A DNA stretch of 64,000 nt from Poriferisodalis sp965237655 (lineage in GTDB: Bacteria > Actinomycetota > Acidimicrobiia > Acidimicrobiales > Poriferisodalaceae), in assembly GCF_965237655.1 (NCBI RefSeq), contig NZ_CBDEGB010000002.1, forward strand, positions 2,046,001 through 2,110,000, given 5' to 3'. This document shows, one piece after another, positions 33,428-41,872 of this stretch (position 1 is the first letter of the stretch; each line of letters starts with the position of its first letter). Below the pieces are notes generated by a model that searched no databases, was not told where the DNA came from, and saw only the letters and a list, made by a program, of their open reading frames with translations. A program made the translations under genes and the position numbers.

Positions 33428-34823
33428 CGACGCAGTCTCACCTTCCGGCGCGCCTAGCCCCGACGGATCGCCTGAGCACGCACCGGGGTGGCATACCGGC
33501 TCGTGGACCGGGCGGCCGGCAGGCCAGCAGCCCGAGTGGCCTGATCCTGCAGCGCTCTCCGAATCACTGGCCGAGCTGAGGCGCCGGCCTCCGCTGGTAT
33601 TCGCCGGCGAGGCAAGGCGACTCACCGAGCATCTTGCACGGGTGAGCACGGGCAACGCTTTTGTGCTGCAGGCCGGCGATTGTGCGGAGTCCTTCGAGCT
33701 CTCGACTGCTGACCAGATTCGCGACCGTCTCAAGGTCATCTTGCAGATGGCCGTCGTGATGCAGTACTCCGCTGGCTTGCCGATCGTGAAGGTGGGTCGG
33801 ATCGCTGGTCAGTTCGCCAAGCCGCGCAGCAAGCCCACCGAGACCCGCGACGGCGTCACACTGCCGATTTTCCGGGGCCACATCGTCAACGACATCGCGT
33901 TCGACTCCCAGTCCCGGACGCCGGATCCTTCGCGCTTGCTGCAGGCGTACAACACCTCTGCGGCAACCCTCAACTTGCTGCGTGCATTCACCCGGGGCGG
34001 CTACGCCGACCTGCGACAGGTGCACACGTGGAACCAGGAATTCGTGGCATCGAGTCCAGCGGGTCAACGCTACGAAACACTGGCCAACGGCATCGATGCC
34101 GCGTTGCGATTCATGAACGCGTGCGGTCTGGACACCGATGACAGCGCCATGAGGCAAGTGGAGCTGTACACCAGCCACGAGGCGCTGCTGCTCGGGTACG
34201 AAGAGGCACTGACCCGCACTGACAGCATCACCGGCGACTGGTACGACTGCTCGGCGCACATGCTGTGGATCGGCGAGCGCACCCGGGAACCCGACGGTGC
34301 CCATGTCGAGTTCCTGCGGGGCGTGCACAATCCGATCGGGACGAAGCTGGGACCGACCGCGACACCCGACGAAGCGCTCGCGCTGTGCGAGGTGCTGAAC
34401 CCGAAACAGATACCAGGGCGGCTCACACTGATCAGCCGCGTGGGCGCCGGCAACGTCTCGGCGTCCTTCGGGCCGATCCTGCGGGCGGTCACACAGGCTG
34501 GGCACCCGGTGGTGTGGCAGTGCGATCCGATGCACGGCAACACCTACACAACCGATGAAGGGGTCAAGACCCGGCACTTCGACGCAATCTTGGCCGAGAT
34601 TCAGGAGTACTTCGCAGTCCACGCCGCGGTAGGGACGTGGCCGGGGGGTGTGCACCTGGAGATCACCGGCGACGCAGTCACCGAGTGCATCGGCGGCGGC
34701 GACGACCTCACCAAGCACCAGCTGGGCGACCGCTACGAGACGATGTGCGACCCCCGACTGAACGCTCGCCAATCACTCGACCTGGCCTTCATCGCAGCCG
34801 AGTTGCTCGCCGAAGTGATCTAA
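33405..34823 (+). CDS. aroG: 3-deoxy-7-phosphoheptulonate synthase, class II
   Basis: A 472-residue plant-like (class II) DAHP synthase, the form common in actinobacteria. Landmarks are FVLQAGDCAESFELSTADQI, VKVGRIAGQFAKPRSKPTE with the phosphate-binding Lys/Arg, SHEALLLGYEEALTR, RVGAGNVSASFGPILR and VVWQCDPMHGNTYTT with the metal-binding Cys/His/Glu region. It joins phosphoenolpyruvate and erythrose-4-phosphate as the first step to the aromatic amino acids. The first 50 residues are a Pro/Ser-rich tail and the ATG lies inside the sigma-factor gene, so the gene pair is probably co-transcribed; why a sigma factor and aroG share an operon is not clear. Confidence 0.93.
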   Translation: MPTPTLSDDAVSPSGAPSPDGSPEHAPGWHTGSWTGRPAGQQPEWPDPAALSESLAELRRRPPLVFAGEARRLTEHLARVSTGNAFVLQAGDCAESFELSTADQIRDRLKVILQMAVVMQYSAGLPIVKVGRIAGQFAKPRSKPTETRDGVTLPIFRGHIVNDIAFDSQSRTPDPSRLLQAYNTSAATLNLLRAFTRGGYADLRQVHTWNQEFVASSPAGQRYETLANGIDAALRFMNACGLDTDDSAMRQVELYTSHEALLLGYEEALTRTDSITGDWYDCSAHMLWIGERTREPDGAHVEFLRGVHNPIGTKLGPTATPDEALALCEVLNPKQIPGRLTLISRVGAGNVSASFGPILRAVTQAGHPVVWQCDPMHGNTYTTDEGVKTRHFDAILAEIQEYFAVHAAVGTWPGGVHLEITGDAVTECIGGGDDLTKHQLGDRYETMCDPRLNARQSLDLAFIAAELLAEVI

Positions 34824-34856
34824 CACGCCGCCCTCGCGCACAGCGGAGGCTGGCGA

Positions 34857-34916
34857 GGCCGAGTTGTCCTAGGCCAAGTTGTCCTAGGCCAAGTTGTCTT
34901 AGGCCAAGTTGTCGAC
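34857..34916 (-). repeat. 15-nt tandem repeat of a gene end including its stop codon, four units
   Basis: Four 15-nt units (starting at 34857, 34872, 34887 and 34902). On the minus strand each encodes D-N-L-A (D-N-S-A in the most distal one) and units are separated by TAA or TAG. The unit at 34902-34916 holds the real last codons of the VWA protein and the next unit supplies its TAA stop. The repeats lie in the convergent gap with the DAHP-synthase gene. Confidence 0.95.
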
Positions 34917-35213
34917 GAAGCCTTCAAGCTGGCGCAGGTTGCGGCACTCGAAGACGCCGTCGGTGTAGGTCGAGTACTCGGTGATGACCGAGTCCCCCGT
35001 GTCCCAATACGAGCGCGGTTCGGGATTCAGCCAGAACACCGAACGTGCCCGTTTCTGGCACTCCTTCAGCACCCACGCGTTCGTCGAGTGGTAGTTGTTG
35101 CGGGCGTCGCCCAGGAACATCATCGTGGACTTCGCGTTGACGTCCTTGCCGAAGTTCTCCCAGAACACGCCGAAGGCATGACATCGCCGTAATCGGAATG
35201 GCCGTCGACCCAT
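34899..35213 (-). CDS. C-terminal fragment of the frameshifted VWA-domain protein
   Basis: A 104-residue reading frame whose first 13 residues are out-of-frame sequence of the upstream part. From AFGVFWENFGKDVNAKSTMMFLGDARNNYHSTNAWVLKECQKRARSVFWLNPEPRSYWDTGDSVI it is the typical C-terminal end of the CoxE-like VWA family (LGDARNNY, WLNPEPR, ECRNLRQLEGFV). Joined to the 35120-36340 frame it makes one complete protein; the break lies near 35170-35185. It is unlikely to be made as a separate protein, as there is no ribosome-binding site or plausible start. It could still be expressed if the shift is a sequencing error or a -1 frameshift. Confidence 0.8.
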   Translation of the reverse strand: MGRRPFRLRRCHAFGVFWENFGKDVNAKSTMMFLGDARNNYHSTNAWVLKECQKRARSVFWLNPEPRSYWDTGDSVITEYSTYTDGVFECRNLRQLEGFVDNLA

Positions 35214-36340
35214 ACGACATCGGCCTCGGTGTTCACCCGGTGCACCGCGTTGGTGATATCTTCCTCGTTCCGGAACATGTGGGTGACCTCGTCGATGCCG
35301 TCGATGAAGACGAACGAGCGCACCTTGGAGAACTGGTTCTGCAGCGCATACACCAGATGCAGGGTGAAGCGGGCGAACGCCGCGACGGAGCCCGAGATGT
35401 CGGCAACCACGATGAGTTCAGGCTTGTTCGGACGTGGATGACGGAAGCGGGGCTCCGCAGGCACGCCGCCGTAGCTAAGTGAACGTCGCACAGTGGCCCG
35501 AAAGTCGAGCGGACCACGGCGCTTGTGCTTGCGCTTGCGCGCCAGGCGCGCTGCCAGCTTGCGCGTGAGCGGTTGGATGGCTTTGCGGATGCTCACCATC
35601 TCCTCACGGCTTGCGTGCATGAAGTCGACATCTTCGGGCAGTGGCTTGCGCAGGGTCTTGGCCATCGCTTCGACGCCCCTGTCGGCAACGAGGCGGCGCC
35701 GGATCTCGGCTTCGATCTCCCGCTTCAGCTGCTCAATACGGTTCTCGAATTCCTCGCGTTCGAGCCGTTCCGCCAGCGAGGTCATCTCGCCTTCATATCG
35801 CTGGGAGGATTCCTCGATCAGCCGGTCGAGCATCCCGTCGAGGTCGAGGTTGCGCAGCGTGCGGTACAGGTAGTAGGTGCCGCCCACGGGCCGGCCCGGC
35901 TCCATGCCCGCGAACTGCGTCACTGCCGCTCGGGCCATGGCCGCCATCATCGCCTCGTCGGCGTTCAGCAGCGCCCGGAAGAGCATCTCGGCGATCTCCT
36001 CGGGGGACATGTCCTGCCCACCCCCGCGGCCACCCATGCCCTGCATCTGCTGGGACATCCACTCTTCGAGATTGTCCGGATCGAATTCGCCGTTGCCGTC
36101 TTCATCGCCGACGCTGTATTCAGGGCCCCGCAACGAGAAATAGACCTCGAACACTGTCTCGAATGCCCGCCAGTGCTGCTCGTTCTTCACCAGGGTGGCG
36201 GCGAGCGCGTACTTGAATGCGTCGCGATCCTCGATGGGAATGTGCTTGACGGCCTCCATGGCATCGAGGTTCTCGGTCAGCGACACCGGCAGCCCAGCGC
36301 TGCGCAACTCCCCGACGAAGCCACTGAGCAGGTCCAGCAT
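35120..36340 (-). CDS. CoxE-like VWA-domain protein, frameshifted near its C terminus
   Basis: 406 residues, of which the last 13 or so (after YGDVMP) are out of frame. The N-terminal 230 residues are helical (LDLLSGFVGELRSAGLPVSLTENLDAMEAVKHIP), and the VWA domain begins near residue 300 with the MIDAS motif LIVVADISGSVAAFARF. A one-base loss near 35170-35185 puts the remainder (LGDARNNYHS, WLNPEPR) in another frame at 34899-35190. The MoxR AAA+ ATPase gene is directly upstream. MoxR/VWA pairs act as chaperones that insert or activate metal centres or complexes; the client here is unknown. The ATG at 36340 has a GGGAG site. Functional if the frameshift is an assembly error. Confidence 0.85.
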   Translation of the reverse strand: MLDLLSGFVGELRSAGLPVSLTENLDAMEAVKHIPIEDRDAFKYALAATLVKNEQHWRAFETVFEVYFSLRGPEYSVGDEDGNGEFDPDNLEEWMSQQMQGMGGRGGGQDMSPEEIAEMLFRALLNADEAMMAAMARAAVTQFAGMEPGRPVGGTYYLYRTLRNLDLDGMLDRLIEESSQRYEGEMTSLAERLEREEFENRIEQLKREIEAEIRRRLVADRGVEAMAKTLRKPLPEDVDFMHASREEMVSIRKAIQPLTRKLAARLARKRKHKRRGPLDFRATVRRSLSYGGVPAEPRFRHPRPNKPELIVVADISGSVAAFARFTLHLVYALQNQFSKVRSFVFIDGIDEVTHMFRNEEDITNAVHRVNTEADVVWVDGHSDYGDVMPSACSGRTSARTSTRSPR

Positions 36341-36373
36341 TTCCGACTCCCGTCCCTGGCAAGCCCTGGTGGG

Positions 36374-37255
36374 CTAGACCTCGACCGTCAGCTCTTTGGC
36401 TGCCTTCTCGATGTCGGACTGATACTTGAGCAGGATGTGAAGCGTCTGCTTGGCCTGCTCGACATCAATGTTCTCGATGCCCAACAGCACGAGCGTGCGA
36501 GCCCAGTCCAGCGTCTCGGACACCGACGGCGCTTTCTTGAGCTCAAGCTGGCGGATCGACCGGACCACTCGCGCGATCTGTTCGGCCAAGTTCTCGGTGA
36601 TGTCAGCGACCTTGGTGATGACAATCTGCTTCTCCCGCTCGAGGTCGGGGTAGTCGATGTGCAGGAACAGGCAGCGGCGCTTCAGGGCCTCGGAGAGTTC
36701 ACGGGTGTTGTTGGAAGTCAGGAAGACGAGCGGTATCTGGGTGGCCACGATGGTGCCCAGCTCTGGGATTGAGACTTGGTAGTCCGAGAGGATCTCCAGC
36801 AGCAGCGCCTCGGTCTCGATCTCGACCTGGTCGACCTCGTCGATCAGCAAGACGACCTTGTCCTTGGCGCTGATGGCTTCGAGCAAGGGACGCGTGAGCA
36901 AGAACTCGTCCTGGAAGATGTCGTCCTGCAGCTCCACCCAGTCCTCGTGCTCGGCGTCGGTGCCGCGGTCTGCCTGGATGCGCAGGAGCTGCTTCTTGTA
37001 ATTCCACTCGTACAGCGCCTTGGCCTCGTCGAGCCCCTCATAGCACTGCAGGCGGATCAGCCGAGCACCGGTCATGGCAGCGACCGACTTTGCAAGCTCG
37101 GTCTTGCCCGTGCCGGCCGGTCCCTCCACCAGGACCGGCTTGCCGAGCCGCTCGGCCAGGTACACGACGCTCGCGATGCCGTCGTCGGCGAGGTATTCGA
37201 CTTTCGCCAGTCCTTCGCGGACACCCGACAGGTCTCCGAACACTGTTTCGCTCAT
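36374..37255 (-). CDS. MoxR-family AAA+ ATPase
   Basis: A 293-residue AAA+ ATPase. Walker A is VEGPAGTGKTELAKSVA, Walker B is VVLLIDEVDQVEIE and sensor 1 is PLVFLTSNNTRELSEALKRRC, with the arginine-finger region following. MoxR proteins work with VWA-domain partners in a chaperone-like way, and the VWA gene follows 33 nt downstream. The ATG at 37255 (MSETVFGDLSG) is used because GGAG is 9 nt upstream; a TTG 21 nt earlier is less likely. It ends the proB-proA side of the minus-strand block, with 76 nt between it and proA. Confidence 0.93.
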   Translation of the reverse strand: MSETVFGDLSGVREGLAKVEYLADDGIASVVYLAERLGKPVLVEGPAGTGKTELAKSVAAMTGARLIRLQCYEGLDEAKALYEWNYKKQLLRIQADRGTDAEHEDWVELQDDIFQDEFLLTRPLLEAISAKDKVVLLIDEVDQVEIETEALLLEILSDYQVSIPELGTIVATQIPLVFLTSNNTRELSEALKRRCLFLHIDYPDLEREKQIVITKVADITENLAEQIARVVRSIRQLELKKAPSVSETLDWARTLVLLGIENIDVEQAKQTLHILLKYQSDIEKAAKELTVEV

Positions 37256-37331
37256 GTTGGGTGTCTCCGGAGTCAAATTGGGCAGTGGGCAGGTCTGACA
37301 GTGTGGCAGCCGCGGCGGCCTGTCGGCACGG

Positions 37332-38618
37332 TCAGCCCCGAGTGTGGCCCCGACCGGTCACTACGAACTTCGTGGTTGTGAGCTGTTCAAGGCCCATTGG
37401 GCCACGCGCGTGCAACTTCTGGGTGCTGATGCCGATCTCAGCCCCGAAGCCGAATTCCTCTCCGTCCACGAAGCGAGTCGAGGCGTTCACGAGCACCGCA
37501 GCGGCGTCGACGCGGCGTGTGAATTCCTGCGCAGCCGAGAGGTCACCGGTCACGATGGCTTCGCTGTGCCCCGAGCCGTAACGGTTGATGTGGTCGATCG
37601 CAGCTTCGAGGTCATCGACGACCGCGACGCTCATCTTGAGCGCCAGAAACTCCGTCGCGAAGTCTTCGGGGCTGGCTGGCCCGATCTGCGATGAGATGGC
37701 CCGCGAGGCAGGATCTCCCACCAGTTCGACGCCGTCCAGATCGTCGACGATGCGGGGCAAGAAGGTCTCGGCCACGTCTCGATGGACGAGGAGCGACTCT
37801 GCGGCGTTGCACACCGAGGGCCGGCTGAGCTTGGCGTTGGAGACGATGTCTGCTGCCATTTCGAGGTCGGCCCGGGCATCGACATACACGTGGCAGTTGC
37901 CGTCGCCATCGATGACGTAGGGCACGGTGGCGTTGGCGAGCACCGACGAGATGAGCGCTGGACCACCCCGCGGGATCAAGCAGTCGATGCAGGAGCGCAG
38001 CTGCATGAACTCGGTGGCTGCGCTATGTCTCGTGTCGGTGACGAGGACCAGCGCATCGGCGGGCAGGCCAGCGGGGACGATGCCCTCGCGCAGCGCCTCG
38101 GTGATCGCAATGTTGGAGTTCAACGCTGCCGACGAGCCGCGCAGGAACGCCGTATTGGCGGACTTCAGGCACAGTCCGAACGCGTCGGAGGTGACATTGG
38201 GTCGGCTCTCGTAGATGATGGCCACGACGCCAAGCGGCACCCGTACCCGTTCGATGGCGAGCCCGTTGGGCCGTACCCATCCGTCGACCACCTGACCGAC
38301 TGGGTCGGCGAGGGCCGCCACGTTACGAAGGCCCGCAGCCATGGCCCCGATACGGACCGGATCGAGTCGCAGCCGGTCGACGAGCGTCGCCGAGGTGCCA
38401 GCAGCCTCGGCGTTGGCCACGTCGTCACCGTTGGCAGCCAGAACGTTGTCGGTTGCCTCTTCGAGAAAGTCAGCTGCGGACAGCAAGGCCTCGTCTCGCA
38501 CGGCGCCAGGCGCCTGCGCCAACACGGTCGCAGCGGCCTTGGCTCGCAGGCCCAAAGCGGCCATGATGCTGGCGTCTCCGGTCATCTCCGGTGCAGTTCG
38601 CGCGGTGGCGTCAGGCAC
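37332..38618 (-). CDS. proA: Gamma-glutamyl phosphate reductase
   Basis: A 428-residue ProA. The catalytic cysteine is in NAKLSRPSVCNAAESLLVH. PLGVVAIIYESRPNVTSDAF and GGPALISSVLANATVP match the NADP and substrate regions, and the C-terminal VLVNASTRFVDGEEFGFGAEIGIST closes the family pattern. It reduces gamma-glutamyl phosphate to glutamate-semialdehyde, which cyclises towards proline. It follows proB on the same strand, but 112 nt separate them and a TAGTCT -10 lies 6 nt before its GTG, so it also has a leaderless-type promoter of its own. Confidence 0.95.
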   Translation of the reverse strand: MPDATARTAPEMTGDASIMAALGLRAKAAATVLAQAPGAVRDEALLSAADFLEEATDNVLAANGDDVANAEAAGTSATLVDRLRLDPVRIGAMAAGLRNVAALADPVGQVVDGWVRPNGLAIERVRVPLGVVAIIYESRPNVTSDAFGLCLKSANTAFLRGSSAALNSNIAITEALREGIVPAGLPADALVLVTDTRHSAATEFMQLRSCIDCLIPRGGPALISSVLANATVPYVIDGDGNCHVYVDARADLEMAADIVSNAKLSRPSVCNAAESLLVHRDVAETFLPRIVDDLDGVELVGDPASRAISSQIGPASPEDFATEFLALKMSVAVVDDLEAAIDHINRYGSGHSEAIVTGDLSAAQEFTRRVDAAAVLVNASTRFVDGEEFGFGAEIGISTQKLHARGPMGLEQLTTTKFVVTGRGHTRG

Positions 38619-38624
38619 CTGAGC

Positions 38625-38630
38625 AGACTA
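38625..38630 (-). promoter_or_regulatory. -10 element of a leaderless-type promoter (proA)
   Basis: TAGTCT on the minus strand ends 6 nt before the GTG of proA at 38618. It lies in the 112-nt proB-proA gap, suggesting proA can be made apart from proB. Confidence 0.5.
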
Positions 38631-38730
38631 GTGGGCGGCCCCCAAATTGATGCGGAGAGCTCCTGTGCAGCGTGCTGCTCGCCCGTTGCGTTCGCCTCAC
38701 CCGCTCGCCAGCAGACCGCCCGCTGCGACA

Positions 38731-39831
38731 TCAGCCGAGAACGACGAGGTCGTCGCGGTGAACGACGAGCGGATGCAGGCCCTCGGGCAACTGATCGCTG
38801 CGGAGTCCGGCTGTGGCACGCAACCCGTCGGCATCCACAGCCGCGAGGCCCTTGGCGAAGATCTGGCCACCGGAGTCGACGATTTCGACGGCTTCGCCAG
38901 CGGCGAATGCACCGTCGAGGCCGACCACGCCAGCCGCAAGCAGCGACTTGCCGCCGGCCATCACGGCTTGGCGGGCGCCGTCGTCGACCGTCACTGAGCC
39001 CCGGGCCGCTACCGCGAATCCGATCCACAACTTGCGTGCGGAGACGCGAGCATCGCGGGCGGGCACCGTGGTGCCGACGCCTGGGCGGCCGGCGGCAGCG
39101 TCGGCGACGACATCGGGCCGGCGGGCCGCAGCGATGACGGTCCGCACACCGCTCCAGGAGGCCATGCGGGCTGCTGCAAGCTTCGAGGCCATGCCGCCGC
39201 TGCCGACGGCGTTGGCCGATCCGGCTGCCGCAGCCAGCGAGGGGCTCACCTCGAGGACTTCAGCAATGAGCGAGGCGTCTGGATCGACGCTTGGGTCCGC
39301 AGTCAGCACACCGGGCGTATCGGTCAGCAGGATCAATGCGTCGGCGCGCACCAGGTTCGCTACGAGCGCCGCAATCCTGTCGTTGTCGCCGTAGCGGATG
39401 GCGTCATCGGCGATCGCATCGTTCTCGTTGACGACCGGCACGACTCCGAGGTCCAGCAGATGGCCCAAGGTGGCCCGTGCGTGCAAGTACTGGTCGCGAT
39501 CACGGAAGTCGTGCGGCGCGATCAGTACCTGACCCACGACCATGCCACGCTCGGCGAAGAGCTCCCGGTACGAGGCCATCAGGTCGATCTGCCCGACGGC
39601 GGACAGCGCTTGCAGTCGCTCGGGTTCCGACGGGCGTTCGACGCCGAGCCTCTGCACACCTGCCGTTATGGCCCCAGAGGTCACCACGATGACCTCATGA
39701 CCGGCCTCACGCACCGAGGCAACTTCATCGGCCAGCTTCGACACCGCATCGAGATCGACACGGCCGTCCGATGTCGTGATCGACGAGGTCCCGATCTTGG
39801 TGACGAGTCGCAATGTGGGTGACATCGACAT
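38731..39831 (-). CDS. proB: Glutamate 5-kinase
   Basis: A 366-residue ProB with the amino-acid-kinase domain followed by a C-terminal PUA domain. VTKIGTSSITTSDG is the ATP-loop start, GHEVIVVTSGAITAGVQRLG and VPVVNENDAIADDAIRYGDNDRIAALVANLVRAD follow in the kinase, and the PUA part has ISARKLWIGFAV-like sequence (ARVSARKLWIGFAVAARG). It makes gamma-glutamyl phosphate, the first step to proline. The ATG at 39831 is used; an ATG at 39825 and a TTG at 39834 are close alternatives. It lies 55 nt after obgE on the same strand. Confidence 0.95.
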   Translation of the reverse strand: MSMSPTLRLVTKIGTSSITTSDGRVDLDAVSKLADEVASVREAGHEVIVVTSGAITAGVQRLGVERPSEPERLQALSAVGQIDLMASYRELFAERGMVVGQVLIAPHDFRDRDQYLHARATLGHLLDLGVVPVVNENDAIADDAIRYGDNDRIAALVANLVRADALILLTDTPGVLTADPSVDPDASLIAEVLEVSPSLAAAAGSANAVGSGGMASKLAAARMASWSGVRTVIAAARRPDVVADAAAGRPGVGTTVPARDARVSARKLWIGFAVAARGSVTVDDGARQAVMAGGKSLLAAGVVGLDGAFAAGEAVEIVDSGGQIFAKGLAAVDADGLRATAGLRSDQLPEGLHPLVVHRDDLVVLG

Positions 39832-39886
39832 CAATCCTGCCTCGCCGCAGCCTCGATCACCCAGAACTCATTCACAGCCAGCGGGC

Positions 39887-41152
39887 TCACGTGTCGGGCT
39901 CATAGGTGAACTCGAAGTCGCCGATGCGTACGAGGTCGCCGGACCGTGCGCCGCTGCGGCCCAAGGCCCGGGACACACCCAGCTTCTCCAATCGCCGCTG
40001 AGCCCATGCGAGCGCCGCCGGATCCGTCAGGTCCGACAGGGCCACTGCCCGGCGAGCCTGTCGGCCTTCGATTTCGAAGATCCCGTCTGCGAGGTGCAGA
40101 ACAGTGATGCCGGCGGATTCGGGGCGGTGCACCACGTACTGCGTGGGGGCTTCGTCGGCCTCCCTGGCTTGAGAGACCAGATCACGCAACTGGCCGAGCA
40201 CGGAGGCCACGCCTTCACCTGTCACGGCGCTGACGCGCGGGCCGTCCCAATCGAGGTGGGCGACATCTGCTTTCGTTCCCACGATCAACCGTCGGCGGGC
40301 TGCGAGAACGGCGTCATAGCGCTCAAGTTCCGCGATGAGTACTTCGATCTGCTCGCGGGGATCGCGGTCGGTCACTTCGGCGAGGTCAGCCATCATCAGC
40401 AGCACTCGGGCTCGCTCGACGTGGCGCAGGAATTGGTGACCGAGGCCCTTGCCCTCGGCAGCGCCCTCGATCAGCCCAGGCACATCTGCGATCACCATCT
40501 CGAAGCTGTCGGGATCCAAACCACCCCTGCCGTCGCCGAGTCGGACGACACCGAGGCTGGGCGTCAGGGTCGTGAAGGGGTAGGAGGCGACCTTCGGCCG
40601 CGCTGCAGACACCGCACTGATGAAGGTGCTCTTGCCTGCATTCGGGAATCCCACAAGCGCCACGTCGGCCATCAGCTTCAGCTCCAGGCCGAGCCAACGC
40701 TCCTCGCCCGGTTCTGCCTGTTCCGCAAATTGAGGCGCCCGCAACCGGTTCGAGGCGAAGCGGGTGTTGCCCCGGCCACCGCGGCCACCCTGAGCAGCCA
40801 GCCAGCGGTCGCCGGCATTCACGAGATCGGCCAGCACCGTTCCGTCACGATCCCGCACGATCGTGCCCTCTGGCACACGCACGATCTCGTCGACTCCCTT
40901 GCGGCCGTGCCGCTTGCGGCCCTGACCGTGGGCACCATTGGTCGCCCGCCGGAACGGGAAATCCCGGAACGCCAGCAGCGACGCCACGTTGCGGTCTGCT
41001 ACCACCCACACATCGCCGCCGTGGCCGCCGTCGCCGCCATCGGGACCGCCACGCGGCACGTGCGACTCGCGCCGGAACGAGACACAACCCGCCCCGCCGT
41101 CGCCGCCTTTCGCGTGCAGCTGACACTCATCGACAAAGTCGCTCATCAGCAT
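39887..41152 (-). CDS. obgE: Obg family GTPase
   Basis: A 421-residue Obg/CgtA. The glycine-rich N-terminal Obg fold (CVSFRRESHVPRGGPDGGDGGHGGDV and AAQGGRGGRGNTRF) is followed by the G domain with P-loop GFPNAGKSTFISAVS, switch and G3 VIADVPGLIEGAAEGKGLGH, then a C-terminal OCT domain (RPESAGITVLHLADGIFEIEG). It acts in large-subunit assembly and stress response. It lies 81 nt downstream of rpmA and 55 nt before proB on the same strand. Two close in-frame starts are possible (41152 and 41146). Confidence 0.96.
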   Translation of the reverse strand: MLMSDFVDECQLHAKGGDGGAGCVSFRRESHVPRGGPDGGDGGHGGDVWVVADRNVASLLAFRDFPFRRATNGAHGQGRKRHGRKGVDEIVRVPEGTIVRDRDGTVLADLVNAGDRWLAAQGGRGGRGNTRFASNRLRAPQFAEQAEPGEERWLGLELKLMADVALVGFPNAGKSTFISAVSAARPKVASYPFTTLTPSLGVVRLGDGRGGLDPDSFEMVIADVPGLIEGAAEGKGLGHQFLRHVERARVLLMMADLAEVTDRDPREQIEVLIAELERYDAVLAARRRLIVGTKADVAHLDWDGPRVSAVTGEGVASVLGQLRDLVSQAREADEAPTQYVVHRPESAGITVLHLADGIFEIEGRQARRAVALSDLTDPAALAWAQRRLEKLGVSRALGRSGARSGDLVRIGDFEFTYEPDT

Positions 41153-41233
41153 TCGCCTGTCTCAGGCAATTCCGGCTAGACCCTCTCAGCGCCCACGCGG
41201 ACGCCTCGAAGTTCGGGTGATGACCAACGAGGG

Positions 41234-41485
41234 CTACGACGTGACGACGTCGACCAGCCGGCGGCCCCGCCGATAGCCGAAGCGTACGACGCCGGGAGCC
41301 GTCGCGAACAGCGTGTCATCCTTGCCGCGACCCACGTTCTGCCCCGGATGGAACTTGGTGCCTCGCTGGCGCACGATGATGCCGCCAGCGTCGATGGTCT
41401 GTCCCGAGTACACCTTCACCCCGAGACGCTTCGCGACAGAGTCGCGCCCGTTGCGAGTGGAGCCTCCGCCCTTGGTCTTCGACAT
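41234..41485 (-). CDS. rpmA: Large-subunit ribosomal protein bL27
   Basis: An 83-residue L27: KGGGSTRNGRDSVAKRLGVKVYSGQTIDAGGIIVRQRGTKFHPGQNVG is highly conserved. It sits near the peptidyl-transferase centre. There is no cleavable extension, unlike Firmicutes. It follows rplU by 3 nt. Confidence 0.97.
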   Translation of the reverse strand: MSKTKGGGSTRNGRDSVAKRLGVKVYSGQTIDAGGIIVRQRGTKFHPGQNVGRGKDDTLFATAPGVVRFGYRRGRRLVDVVTS

Positions 41486-41488
41486 GGT

Positions 41489-41800
41489 TCAGTCCCTCGC
41501 GATCGCGGTGATCTCGACTGTGCTGTAGCGCTGCCGGTGGCCCCACCTGCGCCGGTTGGTGGTGGCGTTCTTGTAGGTGAAGCCGTCGATCTTCGGGCCC
41601 TTGGTCTCGCCTACCACGCGGCCCCGCACAGAGGCACCGACGAGCTCGGCGGGCGTCGCCAGCACCATGCCGTCATCGACCACGAGGACTGGCGTAAACG
41701 TGACCTCTTCGCCGGCCGGCACCTCGAGCAACTCGACATCAAGCCGTTGGCCGGCCTCGACGCGGCGCTGCTTGCCGCCGGTGGCGATGACTGCATACAT
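41489..41800 (-). CDS. rplU: Large-subunit ribosomal protein bL21
   Basis: A 103-residue L21: YAVIATGGKQRRVEAGQRLDVELLEVPAGEEVTFTPVL at the N terminus and a C-terminal YKNATTNRRRWGHRQRYSTVEITAI. It is the first gene of the rplU-rpmA-obgE set. A TATCCT -10 lies 9 nt before the ATG, so it may have a near-leaderless promoter, and a 9-bp hairpin separates it from rne. Confidence 0.97.
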   Translation of the reverse strand: MYAVIATGGKQRRVEAGQRLDVELLEVPAGEEVTFTPVLVVDDGMVLATPAELVGASVRGRVVGETKGPKIDGFTYKNATTNRRRWGHRQRYSTVEITAIARD

Positions 41801-41809
41801 CGACTGGGA

Positions 41810-41815
41810 AGGATA
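41810..41815 (-). promoter_or_regulatory. -10 element upstream of rplU
   Basis: TATCCT on the minus strand ends 9 nt before the rplU ATG; no Shine-Dalgarno is present. It fits a promoter with little or no leader for rplU-rpmA-obgE. Confidence 0.45.
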
Positions 41816-41845
41816 CCGATGGGCTACCCGATCGGCGCATGAATT

Positions 41846-41872
41846 TCGCTCTTCGAATCAGGAGAAGAGCGA
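41846..41872 (-). terminator. Hairpin between rne and rplU
   Basis: A 9-bp perfect stem (41846-41854 with 41864-41872) around a 9-nt loop; its inner part includes the rne stop region. It could end rne transcripts or tune rplU. No T-run follows on the minus strand. Confidence 0.45.

Noticed and set aside
35120..35213. Programmed -1 frameshift in the VWA gene
   Set aside because: No slippery heptamer or downstream pseudoknot-like stem is visible on the minus strand; a mutation or base-calling error is more likely.
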